This document shows, piece by piece, positions 47,520-57,453 of a stretch of 64,000 bases of DNA. The DNA is from Pelagomonas calceolata (taxonomy: Eukaryota > Sar > Pelagophyceae > Pelagomonadales > Pelagomonadaceae): assembly GCA_918797485.1 (NCBI GenBank), contig CAKKNE010000001.1, positions 5,766,001 to 5,830,000 on the forward strand, read 5' to 3'. The position numbers and the translations under genes were made by a program. Numbering within the stretch: the first letter of the stretch is position 1; every line of letters starts with the position of its first letter. The notes beneath the pieces were generated by a model. The model searched no databases, was not told the DNA's origin, and saw nothing but the letters and a program-made list of their open reading frames with translations.

Positions 47520-48785
47520 CTAGGCGACGTCGTCCGACCGCACGGCGCCGTACGCGCCCCAGGACTGGTCCGCGCAGGGCCGCGCGAAGAGCGGCTCCAA
47601 CCTAGAGGGGGGCGTCGCCTCGCGCAGCGTCGCGTAGATCGAGTTGTAGCAGTTGCGTCTACAGCCTTTATCGTTGCTGTTGATCGCGTGGCGGTAGACG
47701 CCTCTTACGGATTCGTTCGTCGTCTGCGAGATGGCCGCCAATCTTAAATGGAAGCAGAGTAACGAGACCACCGGAAACGCTAGACCCGCCGCGACGGCCG
47801 CGGCTCCTAACGGCCACGGCGCCGTCTGCACTTCCTCTATTTCAAAAGCCGTAGCAGGTAACTCAGAAGCTTTGAAGGCCAGCACCATTCTAAAGGTGGT
47901 AATGCAAACAACATAGACGATCAGCAGCACCTCGCAGTTCAGGAACAACGCGAAGTACGCATAATTTCTTTTGGCCACACAGGTGCCAAGCCATGGGCAA
48001 TGGTGATCGAAGAGCTCCACGCAGTTGTTGCACGACCCGCAGTGCTTCGACCTAGCTGGTCGTACTAAGTTACATGTGTGGCAGATCTTGAGGTCGGGCG
48101 CGTCCTCGCAGCCGGGCGGGAGGCTCGGTTTCGCGTCCGGCGGGTTCCTCGGGATGACGCCGGGATCCATGAGCGCGGCCCGCCACAGCAGGTACATGCA
48201 GGTCCCGTAGATCATGACCAGTAAACATCTCATGATGAGCCAGGTGTCGTACGAACAGCCGAAATCGTCAGAACTTTTAAGGGTAGCACACCACACTACG
48301 AGAGTAGGAATCGTCGTCATGGCGTTCGTCGCGGCGAACCCCGACGTGTCCGGTCCTAATACAAACCTCCCCTTCCTTCCGAGATAGTTGTCGCCCGGCC
48401 ACGCCTCGCGCGGGTCCACATTCGTTGTTGGTGAACACCTCCACCCACACGTCTCGTAGATTCTTGTGGAGTCGACCCACCCAAACCTACCGTCCCACCA
48501 GACCCAGAGCCAGCCGCCCCTTCGCTTGTACGCGTTGACCACTCGAGCTTGGCCGAAGGGCTTCGATTGAATAGAAGCGACGCACCTCGACGTCGAATCG
48601 GGCTCCTGCCTCACGGGCACGTGCCTTCTCCTTAAACGTGCGGGCACGAAGCGGTAGCTGACGGGCTGGCTGGTCATGTCCTCGACGCCAGTGCCCCCAT
48701 CAGACTCGTCATCGTTGTCGTCGTCGTCGGGCCGCGGCGTGTCGAGCTGCGGCGCGCTCGTTGTGGTGAGCTCCTGCTCGCGCAT
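47520..48785 (-). CDS. DHHC palmitoyltransferase
   Basis: 421 residues, single exon. The Cys-rich domain reads [21 protein letters not shown], then [19 protein letters not shown]. Two hydrophobic segments lie before it ([14 protein letters not shown] region, [16 protein letters not shown]) and two after ([36 protein letters not shown]), the standard four-pass layout. An extra N-terminal domain ([30 protein letters not shown], read in parts) looks SH3-like. It attaches palmitate to cysteines of membrane proteins at Golgi or plasma membrane. Confidence 0.9.
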   Translation of the reverse strand: MREQELTTTSAPQLDTPRPDDDDNDDESDGGTGVEDMTSQPVSYRFVPARLRRRHVPVRQEPDSTSRCVASIQSKPFGQARVVNAYKRRGGWLWVWWDGRFGWVDSTRIYETCGWRCSPTTNVDPREAWPGDNYLGRKGRFVLGPDTSGFAATNAMTTIPTLVVWCATLKSSDDFGCSYDTWLIMRCLLVMIYGTCMYLLWRAALMDPGVIPRNPPDAKPSLPPGCEDAPDLKICHTCNLVRPARSKHCGSCNNCVELFDHHCPWLGTCVAKRNYAYFALFLNCEVLLIVYVVCITTFRMVLAFKASELPATAFEIEEVQTAPWPLGAAAVAAGLAFPVVSLLCFHLRLAAISQTTNESVRGVYRHAINSNDKGCRRNCYNSIYATLREATPPSRLEPLFARPCADQSWGAYGAVRSDDVA

Positions 48786-48981
48786 GGTTTTTTAGGTCCG
48801 GCGGTGCTTATCACCTTTTTAGCCTTTTTGGCTGGTGGGCTTAAAAGGGTGCTGGAGCGCCCGGCTGCTTTGCTAGTTGGCTACTCGCTCGTATGAATTG
48901 CTATTCTGTAACGTAAGGACGTTGCTGCTCGCTCGCGCGCAGCGTCGCTGCTTTTTTTTTGCGGCCGCCGCTAATCCCTGG

Positions 48982-49005
48982 GCTAGCGGCCGGTAAGGCA
49001 CTAGC
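48982..49005. promoter_or_regulatory. Spacer palindrome, copy 10
   Basis: GCTAGCGGCCGGTAAGG followed by CACTAGC, midway between the divergent DHHC (197 bp) and EF-Ts (200 bp) starts. Confidence 0.7.
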
Positions 49006-49204
49006 AAGCAAGCTGCCGAGTTTTGCTTCTTCCAGGGCTCAGAGGCGTCCGGAAGCGTCGTCTCATGGTACAAGGAGGTGGTTTAGTTTCGCGAGCCTAC
49101 TTGCTGCTGAGTGTCTCACTGCTACTGCGTGTCTCACTGTCGCCCGCTCGCACCCGGCTTGCAACCGATCAGACTTGACGTTTTTGCAAATCAGAGAAGC
49201 AGCG

Positions 49205-50054
49205 ATGCCGTCGCTCACCAAAACGCTCGTCGTCCTCGCTGTTGCGGCCAATGGTTTCCTCGCTCCTGCCCCTCAGAGGCCAGCGACGGTGCTGCAAGCG
49301 GCCACGATCGCTGCCAAGGACGTCAGTGCGCTGCGGAAAGCCTCCGGTACCAACCGGTGCAAGAAATGCAAGAAAAACGGCGCCTTCAAACTGGTCGCGC
49401 GGGCCGCTCGGACGCGCGAGCTCTCCAGCCGTGCGTTGCCGCCGCGACGCCATCGCCGCGACACAGAAAAACACACAACACAAAAACGCAGGCGCCGGCA
49501 TGATGGACTGCAAGAAGGCCTTGGTCGAGGCCGACGGCGACGTCGAGAAGGCCTCGGAATGGCTGCGCGTCAAGGGCCTCGCGTCCGCCGCGAAGAAGGG
49601 CGAGCGCGCGACGAAGGAGGGCCTCATCGAGACCTACGTGCACACGGGCGGCAAGTTAGGTGTGATGGTCGAGGTGAACTGCGAGACGGACTTCGTGTCC
49701 AAGGGCGACAAGTTCAAGGAGCTCTGCAAAATGCTCGCCATGCAGATCGCGGCGTGCCCGGGCGTCGAGTACGTCAAGGCCGAGGACATCTCGGAAGAGG
49801 CGCGCGCCAAGGAGCGCGCGTTGGAGATGAAGAGCGAGGACCTCGAGGGCAAGCCCGAGGCCATCAAGGAGAAGATGGTCGAAGGGCGGGTCAACAAGAT
49901 GTTCAAGGAGAAGATTCTCTTGGATCAGAAGTACATCAAGGACGACTCCATGACGGTCGCGGACTTCGTCGCGAGCTACGTCGCCGTGCTCGGCGAGAAC
50001 ATCCAGGTCGCGCGGTTCGGCACGTTCCGCCTCGGCGAGACGCAGGACGCGTAG
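49205..50054 (+). CDS. Elongation factor Ts, plastid-targeted
   Basis: Two exons (49205-49346, 49492-50054), 234 residues. A signal peptide (LTKTLVVLAVAANG) is followed by GFLAPAP, like the heterokont plastid motif with Phe at the cleavage site. Splicing G|GC rebuilds the EF-Ts signature: ALRKASGAGMMDCKKALVEADG and VKGLASAAKK, then GGKLGVMVEVNCETDFVSK. EF-Ts reloads EF-Tu with GTP during plastid translation. The single core repeat gives a short, bacterial-type EF-Ts. Confidence 0.93.
49347..49491 (+). mobile_element. Introner-like intron in EF-Ts
   Basis: 145-bp GT-AG intron (GTACCAACC...AAAACGCAG) with CCGCGACGCCATCGCCGCGA. Borders are fixed by the conserved TGAGMMDCKKA-type sequence. Confidence 0.82.
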
Positions 50055-50220
50055 ACTCGACTAAAGATTGGGGAAAGAAGCCTTACGCGGGTGTCAAACC
50101 GGGAAGGGATGGGATGGGGATTCAGTCGGCGTCCGCGCACTCGTCCGTGCCGGCCCGGCCGCTGGGGATGGAGGCGTCCGTCTCGCGAGGTGCTAGTTCG
50201 CGAGCCGTTGCGGCCTCGGT

Positions 50221-50649
50221 TCTTGTTCTTGTCTTGTGGCGACCGTTGCCCGTGGGCGCCGGTGCGGCCTGGTCTTGTTCTTGTGGCGACCGTTGCCCGT
50301 ATAGTAGCGGGCGCCGGTGCGGCCTGGTTCTTGTGGCGACCGTTGCCCGTATAAAGCGGGCGCCGGTGCGGCCTGGTCTTAACATGCAATCCATATTGGT
50401 TATATTGGATTATGAAATAGGCAGTATGGCAGTGTTGTTCGTATGTTGCGAGCAGCAGACCACACTTCCTGGTCTTGTTCTTGTGGCGACCGTTGCCCGT
50501 ATAGAAGCGGGCGCCGGTGCGGCCTGGGTCTTGTTCTTGTGGCGACCGTTGCCCGTATAAAGCGGGCGCCGGTGCGGCCTGGTCTTGTTCTTGTCTTGTG
50601 GAGGCGACCGTTGCCCGCGGCCTTGTTCGCGGGCGCCGGTGCGGCCTCC
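50221..50649. repeat. Minisatellite, about six units of roughly 50-55 bp
   Basis: Units built from TGGCGACCGTTGCCCGTATA, then GCGGGCGCCGGTGCGGCCTG and GTCTTGTTCTTG. Three units at 50221-50375, an AT-rich interruption of about 95 bp, then three more at about 50471-50649. It lies between the convergent ends of EF-Ts and the PT-repeat gene. Units differ in length at the TAGTA/TAAA/TAGAA position. Confidence 0.85.
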
Positions 50650-53385
50650 TTAGCAGTTCGACCAGCTGTTGCTGGTGGTACCAGCAAGGTTGTTATTATT
50701 GATCTTGATTTTGGTACTTGGCGTGCGGTAGTACCCCGCGGCGGGAAGCCCCCCGGAGGCGGGTTGAATAGTCGCAGAGCCCCAAATCTTGAAGTTTCCG
50801 CTGCCGCAAACGACCACGTTACCCCCGGGTCCGACCGTAAGAGAACCGCTCCAGGGGTTGGTGTACCCGTTTGCTGCATTCGGGGCAGTGAGACACAACG
50901 TTTGCCCATTGCCGACATACACGGAGCCCGACGCCGGTAGAGTCATCGTGCAAGCCGGGCTCGTCGGCCCGCCCACCGTCGTCGACGTCGTGGTTGGCGC
51001 TGGAGTCGGCGCGGCCGTCGGTCGCGGCGTTGGCTCGGATGTGGGCTCGGCCGTCGGCGGCTTTGGCTGGCAGCAGCAATCGACGGTAGACGAGTCGTTA
51101 CAATCCCAATCGCCCCAGCCGTCGTTGATGTGGCCGACGCATCTTTGATCGGCGTGGTTCGGCTGACCGCTGAGCCAGTTCGTATGCAGGACCAGGTCCG
51201 AATCGCACGTCTCCTGCCATTCGTACGTACCTTGCGTCTCCAAGTCGTCCAGTGCAATCCAAACGCTTAGAGTGCCATTGTACGCGTCCGCGAGCGCCGC
51301 TTCGTCCTCGGCCGACTTGAGGCACGGCATCATCATGCCGCCCGCAGCGCACTGGGCCTGGCAGGTCGCGTAATCCATTTTGCCGATCATCGTGCAGAAC
51401 GGCTCGACCGTGGGCGCGGATGTCGGGAAATGCGTGATGCCGTCGCACCGGTCCAGTCCTGCGTTGCCGTAGATGGCGCAACCTGTTCCCGAGCAGGACG
51501 CTGATCCCATCGAGCCGCCCGGACAACACGCGCTCCCGTCGCCGTAGCGCGTGGTCCCGGCCGGGCAGCAGTAGGTCTGACCCTCATGAGGCCAACCCGT
51601 CGGAATGCTCGCGATGCAGCGGGTCGTGTCCAGGCCCGTCGGCTCCGCCGTGGTCGGCACCGGCGTCGGCCCGGCTGATGGCTCACCGGTCGGCGCGGCC
51701 GTCGGTCGCGGCGTCGGCCCGGCCGTGGGCTCGCTCGTAGGCTCGGCGCTCGGCTCGGGCGTCGTCGGCGCGGCCGTGGGCGGATCGGTGGCCACGCAGG
51801 ACACCGTGGCCTCGCCGACCCAGATGCCGCCGTCCCACGCGCCCGCCGCGTACTCCGAGCCGTCCGCGCGCGCGGCGACGGCCATCCAGCTGAGGCCCGA
51901 CCCCGCCTCTCCCTCCGTCCAGCTCTGGCCGGCGTCCCCGCTGACCCAGAGGCCGCCGGTCGCGGCGGCGGCGATCAGCCTGGTCCCGTCGGCGCTCACC
52001 GAGATGTCCCGCCACGGCTGCGTCGCGCCCACGACGGAGTGCTCCGTCCAGTTGCCGCCGCCGTCCACCGAGATCCAGATGTTGCCGTTGTACTCGGGGG
52101 CGGCGATCGTGAGGCCGTCACTGCTCGAGGCGACGGCCCAGAAGCTCCGAGTGGTCCCGCCCGGCAACACCTTGGTCCAGGCGTTGCCCGAATCGGCGGA
52201 GTACCAGACGCTTCCGTCGTTGGAAAAGCCCGTGCCCGTCACCGCGACGAGCCGGGTGCCGTCTGCGCTCGATGCCACGTCGAGCCACCTGTGGTGGCGC
52301 GACTCGAGTTCCTTCTTCGTCCACGACGCGCCGGCGTCCGGCGAGAGCCAGATGTCGCCGTAGTCGGCGACCGCCACGAGCTTCATGCCGTCGGCGCTCG
52401 AGGCGACCCCGCGCCAGTCGATCTGCGACGTCGGCTCGGGCTGCCCCGCGGCCTTGGCCCACGTCGCGCCCCAGTCATTGGACACCCAGATGCCGCTCTT
52501 CAGAGCGTAGTCCAGAGCAACCAGCTTCTGGCCGCTCGCGCTCGCCGCGACTGCATCGTAGCTGCCCTGGTTGCCGTTCTGCGACCAGTTCTCTCCGCCG
52601 TCGTTTGACACGGCGACATAGGTCGACGCGCCCGCCGACGCGAGGGTTCCAAAGTCCTCGCTCGCCGCCAGCGCCTTCCACTGCGTGTCTCCGGAGAACT
52701 TCTCGGTCCAGGTCAGCGACCACGACTTGACCTCGCCGGGTGCGCACGTCGGCTCCACCGTGGGTTGCGCCGTCGGTCGCGGCGTCGGCCCGGCCGTAGG
52801 CCCGACTGTCGGCTCGGCCGTCGGCTCAGCCGTAGGCTCAGCCGTAGGCTCGGCCGTGGGCTCGGCCGTAGGCTCGGGCGGAGGCTGCGTCGTGTGCGTC
52901 GTCGTCGAAGTCGTAGGACTACTTGTGGGCTCGGCCGTGAGCTGAGCCGTAGGCCCGCCTTCGGGCTCCACAGTGTCGGCCGTGGGCTCGGTCGTGGGCT
53001 CCGCTGTAGGCTCGGCCGTGGGCGCGAGATATCCGTCCCAGTGATAGTTGCAAGGGCCCTTCTGGTTGTTGGCCCCGCCCGCCAGGTTGATACAAGAGTT
53101 GGGGCCCCTGGTCACACACTCGCTGTCGACGAGGTTTGGGTCCGGGTTGAAGCAGTTCTGGAGGGGCGACTCATAGTTCCCGCACTTCACGGCGAGACTG
53201 TCGCAGAAGGCGGCAGTCTGCCCGTAGTTGAGGCACTTTCTACGGCAGGTGAGTTCGTAGTTCGACGGGTACGTGGGCTTGGCCGTAGGCTCGCTCGTAG
53301 GCTTAGCCGTGGGCACCGCCGTGGGCACCGCCGTGGGCTCCGCCGTGGGCGTCCGCCCGTGGTGTTGGCGCCGTCGACCCAGCAT
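50650..53385 (-). CDS. Cell-surface type PT-repeat protein with beta-propeller and C-type-lectin-like domains
   Basis: 911 residues, one frame. Thr/Pro/Glu linkers (EPTAEPT-type, 12-bp DNA period) separate domains: a Cys-rich module (LTCRRKCLNYGQTAAFC, residues 47-115), a propeller of sialidase/BNR-like repeats (about 225-530: GGENWSQNG, GATWAKAAG, GASWTKKEL, GGNWTEHS, GQSWTEGE), a Cys-rich PA14/lectin-like segment, and a C-type lectin-like domain (YATCQAQCAAGG, WIALDDLETQGTYEWQ, GDWDCNDSS). The Asp-box-like turns fit carbohydrate or protein binding. No signal peptide at this start, so a 5' exon may be missing. Probably extracellular, wall or scale associated. Confidence 0.65.
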   Translation of the reverse strand: MLGRRRQHHGRTPTAEPTAVPTAVPTAKPTSEPTAKPTYPSNYELTCRRKCLNYGQTAAFCDSLAVKCGNYESPLQNCFNPDPNLVDSECVTRGPNSCINLAGGANNQKGPCNYHWDGYLAPTAEPTAEPTTEPTADTVEPEGGPTAQLTAEPTSSPTTSTTTHTTQPPPEPTAEPTAEPTAEPTAEPTAEPTVGPTAGPTPRPTAQPTVEPTCAPGEVKSWSLTWTEKFSGDTQWKALAASEDFGTLASAGASTYVAVSNDGGENWSQNGNQGSYDAVAASASGQKLVALDYALKSGIWVSNDWGATWAKAAGQPEPTSQIDWRGVASSADGMKLVAVADYGDIWLSPDAGASWTKKELESRHHRWLDVASSADGTRLVAVTGTGFSNDGSVWYSADSGNAWTKVLPGGTTRSFWAVASSSDGLTIAAPEYNGNIWISVDGGGNWTEHSVVGATQPWRDISVSADGTRLIAAAATGGLWVSGDAGQSWTEGEAGSGLSWMAVAARADGSEYAAGAWDGGIWVGEATVSCVATDPPTAAPTTPEPSAEPTSEPTAGPTPRPTAAPTGEPSAGPTPVPTTAEPTGLDTTRCIASIPTGWPHEGQTYCCPAGTTRYGDGSACCPGGSMGSASCSGTGCAIYGNAGLDRCDGITHFPTSAPTVEPFCTMIGKMDYATCQAQCAAGGMMMPCLKSAEDEAALADAYNGTLSVWIALDDLETQGTYEWQETCDSDLVLHTNWLSGQPNHADQRCVGHINDGWGDWDCNDSSTVDCCCQPKPPTAEPTSEPTPRPTAAPTPAPTTTSTTVGGPTSPACTMTLPASGSVYVGNGQTLCLTAPNAANGYTNPWSGSLTVGPGGNVVVCGSGNFKIWGSATIQPASGGLPAAGYYRTPSTKIKINNNNLAGTTSNSWSNC

Positions 53386-54069
53386 TTTTTACGCCGCGGG
53401 CGCTTGTTGAAACCGTCTCGAAGGTGTGTAGGGGGGAAGCGAGGGTGTATTTAGGAGGGTGAAACATGGTTATGTCTGCACTGGTTCGCTTACGGCCGCG
53501 TGAGCGCTCTGTTTTTGCCGGCGCTGCAGAGAGCTAAATCGAGCCAAATAGTACTTTTCCAAACGCGCCTCGTAGACATCGAGGGACGTGAAGAGCGGCA
53601 TCCGAAGAGAGAAAGACCTCTATCGCGGCAGAGAGTGTAAAACCCGCACGATGGGGAGAGAAGCCCCTGGTTCTAACGCCAAAACTTCCTTAGCAACCCC
53701 GAGGGGTCTTTTGAGGTCCCAAGGTGTACTCCCGAAATAGAAAAACGCGGTTTAGACGCACCGACCAGACGCGCGCGCCCGCTCAGGTAAGGAATTGAGC
53801 CCGGAGTACTTGCCCCTCGCAGAGGTCCTCGATCTCCGCAGGCAGTCCTGCGACGCATCTCCGGGGGTAGACCTCCAGCTCACTCGCTCTCCCAGCGCCA
53901 AGCCCGAGCGCTGCAACGCGCCCAAGCTCTCCGGACAAAACCACGCTCTTAGCGTCACAAAGGGCTGCCCCCATCGCCGCGGCAGACACACAGGGGCTGC
54001 CCCAGCACCGAAGCACCCAACGCCATCGCCGCGAGAGCGTCGACAAGAGGGCTGCCGCAAAAAAGTACC
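53386..54069. other. Spacer, 684 bp
   Basis: No gene supported; a minus-strand ORF overlapping 53752-54669 is an antisense shadow. An introner-type ACGCCATCGCCGCGAGAG lies near 54021, about 45 bp before the next start, perhaps in the 5' UTR. Confidence 0.5.
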
Positions 54070-55373
54070 ATGGGCAGCGCCGCCAGCCGCTGCCCGGACT
54101 GGGACGCCAAGCCCTGCGAGGCCATCAACGATGTTGATGGGGGAACGCCGTGCGACGTGCCGCGCGATGAGCTCGAGAAGGCGAAGGAGCGCTACGACGC
54201 GCTGAAGCGAGAGCACCGCAAGGACCAGGCGGCCCTCGCGACGGCGGGCGACGCGCTGCTCGAGGAGCTGGGCCTCGCCGTCGCCTTCCACGACGCCGGG
54301 TCGTGGACGCGCGTCGTCGCCCGCAAGAACGTCCCGGATCCAGTCAGCGAGACGCACGAGCCGCACGAGCACATGCACGAGCCGCACTCTCCGGGCACGT
54401 GGCTGCTGCGGGAGCGGCTCCGGAAGAAGCACCCCGAGGGCGAGGTTGGGTTGGTAGAGGACTTGGTCCGGGCGTCGAACAAGTCGCACGACAAGCGCGC
54501 GCCGCAGATCGTCGTGGCCTTTTGCGACGGCACGGAGACGGCGCACACGGCCTACCTCTGCGCCAAGAACTTGATCCGGCCGAACTCGAAGGACTGCCTC
54601 ACGGTCGCGACGATCGAGTCCGACTGCCACGGCCACGACGCCAAGCACCAGCCCGCGGCGATCCGCCACCGCTATGTGCGCTTCCAGTGTGTTATCCTTC
54701 GATCGCGGCGATGGCGTTCACTGGTCGATCATCAACACAGGAGACGGACCTCACGACGTTCCTCCCTAAAAAGAGGTGGCAGTTCATGCACGTGCCCAGG
54801 TCCGCCGTCGAGCCGTCCAAGGTCGTCGCGGCCTTTGCGAACGACCGCGCCAAGATGCACACGGCCGCGCGCGCGCACCCCGATCCGACGGCGCTCTGCA
54901 TCGGCTTCTCCGGCCGCTCCTCGAAGAAGAGCGACCCCACGGTCGTCGGGCAGGTCGCGGACATGTCGATGAGGAGCGTATTCTGCCCGATAGTCGTCTG
55001 CAAGCACGCGCCCGTCAACGCGACAAAACGCCACTTCGTCTACATCGCGGACGCGACGGACCGCTGCATCGACGGCATGAAGATCCTCGACGGCTTCCTC
55101 CAGAAGGATGATCGGCTGACCTTCCTGCACTCCCTGACGCACGGCTCCGAGGAGGGGCTGGTGCGGTGCTTCCGCGAGTACGAGAAGCGATCGAACTTCG
55201 AGTTCATCGCGGACGACGCGTCGACGCTCGACGTGCTGCGCGAGCGGGAAAGCCTCGTCGACGTCGACTACGTCTGCGTCGCGACGCGGCCCAAGAAGGA
55301 GCGCGGCTCCTTCGCGGACGCGCTCGTCCGCCACCACGCGGGCAACATCATCATCATCAAGAGCGTCGCCTAG
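54070..55373 (+). CDS. Universal-stress-protein-like domain protein, probably N-myristoylated
   Basis: Two exons (54070-54690, 54741-55373), 417 residues. The start MGSAASRC fits myristoylation of Gly2 with a nearby Cys for palmitoylation. A coiled coil (RDELEKAKERYDALKREHRK) precedes two alpha/beta domains: PQIVVAFCDGTETAHTAYLCAKN in the first half and RHFVYIADATDRCIDGMKIL ... VDYVCVATRPKKERGS ... VRHHAGNIIIIKS in the second, as in tandem UspA-like folds. Function unknown; likely a membrane-attached nucleotide or stress-related protein. Confidence 0.6.
54691..54740 (+). mobile_element. Introner-like intron, short
   Basis: 50-bp phase-0 GT-AG intron (GTTATCC...CAACACAG) with GATCGCGGCGATGGCG and CACTGGTCGATCATCAACAC, linking the two introner subtypes. 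Confidence 0.72.
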
Positions 55374-55823
55374 GAGGTGCCATGCTGAAGAAAGACCTAA
55401 GACTTTCCCCCGCACGTAGACTGCCCTTCCAGGCGCCCCCGTCGAGGCGTCCTTCCCTCCCTCCCGCTGCTTGCACCCCCGCATGCGTCAAGCATGCGTC
55501 TGTCGATTTAGCTAGCGGTCGTAAGACACTAGCAAGCGTGGTGCAGCCAGCCGGAGCTGGTGAGCCAGGGTGGAGCGCCCGCGGGTGGCGCGACCGCTGG
55601 GAGAACCGCTGTCGTGATACATCAAGAAATCGCTCAAATTGGCGGGCCGCCGGCCACGGTGTGCGTCAAACCCCTGCCAGCAGTGATCTCGTGCACTTGA
55701 GAGCAACTTGCATACTCGCGCCCCGCGGACGTTAATTACTCGCGGGAGGGGTATCCGGTGCGGGTCTGCTCCTGCGGGTTCGTTGCCCTTAGGCAGGAAG
55801 CTGCCGCGCGGGCCGCCGCACCG
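55374..55823. other. Spacer
   Basis: No gene supported. Holds palindrome copy 11 at 55511-55533; otherwise nothing recognised. Confidence 0.5.
55511..55533. promoter_or_regulatory. Spacer palindrome, copy 11
   Basis: GCTAGCGGTCGTAAG followed by ACACTAGC, 291 bp before the ATG at 55824. Confidence 0.7.
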
Positions 55824-57446
55824 ATGAAGCCATCTATGTTCCCCCTGCTGCTGGTGCTGATCCCCTCAGCACACAATTCCTTCCGGCCAACCACGCTCCG
55901 CGTCAACAAACCACGGCCTCGTCGACGACGGAGCCGGCTGTACATGGCGCGCAGGGACGTGTCCCTCCAGTACACGACCGGCGAGAAGACGTTCGACTGG
56001 GGCCAGCTCGTCAAGGAGGATCGGGGATTGGAGTGGATCCGGCTCCGCGCCTTGCTAGGCGACGCGGACACGCGGCGGCCGCCCTTTTTTCCGCTCAAGT
56101 GTTCTTGCGAAAGTCGCGACGCGCTCGAGGCGTTGGCCGCGGCTGCTCTGGAGCATGTGGCACTGAGACGCTCCACACAAGCGGCCGACGCTATTAGAGA
56201 GAGATGCAAAGTAGTGAAGGCGTCGGCCTCGGGCGACGCCGACGCCCAGGCCTTCTGCGACGCGATTAACAGCGTGCTGACGGGCAACACCGCTTTATTA
56301 CCGGCGACGACGCCGCCGCGCGGGGCGTGCGGCGACGCCTACGCCAAGTTCGCCGCCGAGGTCGAAAGCGCGAGGGAAGAGGTCGACTTCTGCCTGAGTC
56401 TCCCAGACCGGAGGCGGGGCGCCCTCGACGTCGAGGTCCAACGGGGAGTTGATCTAGCCCCGATGACCGCGACGCGGGCGTTGAACGAGGCCTCGAATTC
56501 ATTGTTGCGAGCCGCGGCCTACGGCGACCGGTCGTCCGTCGAAGAAGTAAGGGTGGGGCTCGTCGCGCTCCAAGCGGAGCTGTCGGGTTTGGATGGATAC
56601 GTGCCCGACGCCTGCGACGCGTACCTCGATAGGTTGCAGGCCCTCGCGACGGCGGAAGGCGAGTACGACCCTCGAAAAGCGGAAGTCGAGGAGAATGCTT
56701 TGGCGACGTTCTACGCGGAAGGTGCGGCTCGAGCGCCGGCGGCAGCTCTAGGTGACGCCTACGCCGTGGCTCTGCAACGCTTTTTGGGGGAGCTGACGCG
56801 GCGCGGCGCGATCGCCGGCGGCGGCGGCCAGGCCCCCGACTTTGAGGAAGATTCCGAGGAGGACTACCCGTCGGCGGTCGCGCGCTACGCCAATCCACTC
56901 TTCTCGAGGGTCAACGTCGATTTCGCGGAGTGGGAGATGAAGCTGAGGAGACGGCTCTCGCTCGCGCGCGGCTCGCAGGGCATCGACAACCTGCACCCGC
57001 CGGACTTTGTCGGGACCTGGCGCGTCACGCTGGTGGACGAGGCCGTCGCGGCGGCGGGCGGGCCGCTGGTCGCGTACGATGCGTCGGTCACGTCTTCCGA
57101 CGCGTCCGAGCGGCCCGTGTCGGTGACGTTCGAGGACGGCGGGTCCGTGCGGATGGACGCGCCCGCTCCCAGTGCGTTAAAGCTGCGGCCGCCGCGGTGG
57201 CGCGTGCGGGCGGGGCCCGCCCATTTGGACACGTGCGAGTTTGAGGTCGACGTGGCCGGCGGCCGCGTCGCCTTCTGCGGCTACGTCGACCGGGGCCAGC
57301 GCATCGAGGCGCGGTTCTCGCGAAGGCCCATCCGCGTGTCGGGCTTCGCCTTCGAGAAGGGCGACTCGCCGCGGCGGCTGGACAGCGACGCGCGGCCGTC
57401 GGGCCAGTTCCGGATGTCGGGGCCCGCGCGGGATAAGGAGGAGTAG
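55824..57446 (+). CDS. Plastid-targeted hypothetical protein
   Basis: 540 residues from MKPSMFPLLLVLIPSAHNSF. The start is chosen because it gives a signal peptide followed by SFRPTTLRV and a basic stretch, as in bipartite plastid targeting of heterokonts. The body is helical, Ala-rich, with no domain recognised up to residue 380. The last 130 residues look like a beta-barrel of lipocalin/PAP-fibrillin type (DFVGTWRVTLVDEA, ..VSVTFEDGGSVRMD, ..VAFCGYVDRGQRIEARF), only by pattern. Ends 7 bp from the next convergent gene. Confidence 0.6.
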   Translation: MKPSMFPLLLVLIPSAHNSFRPTTLRVNKPRPRRRRSRLYMARRDVSLQYTTGEKTFDWGQLVKEDRGLEWIRLRALLGDADTRRPPFFPLKCSCESRDALEALAAAALEHVALRRSTQAADAIRERCKVVKASASGDADAQAFCDAINSVLTGNTALLPATTPPRGACGDAYAKFAAEVESAREEVDFCLSLPDRRRGALDVEVQRGVDLAPMTATRALNEASNSLLRAAAYGDRSSVEEVRVGLVALQAELSGLDGYVPDACDAYLDRLQALATAEGEYDPRKAEVEENALATFYAEGAARAPAAALGDAYAVALQRFLGELTRRGAIAGGGGQAPDFEEDSEEDYPSAVARYANPLFSRVNVDFAEWEMKLRRRLSLARGSQGIDNLHPPDFVGTWRVTLVDEAVAAAGGPLVAYDASVTSSDASERPVSVTFEDGGSVRMDAPAPSALKLRPPRWRVRAGPAHLDTCEFEVDVAGGRVAFCGYVDRGQRIEARFSRRPIRVSGFAFEKGDSPRRLDSDARPSGQFRMSGPARDKEE

Positions 57447-57453
57447 TATATTC

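Noticed and set aside
50221-50649. Array resembling a CRISPR
   Set aside because: Repeats run directly into each other with no unique spacers of constant size, and the genome is eukaryotic.
53752-54669. Long minus-strand ORF (305 codons) opposite the USP-like gene
   Set aside because: It mirrors the plus-strand gene, is Arg/Val-rich with chance composition and has no domain; a typical antisense shadow in GC-rich DNA.
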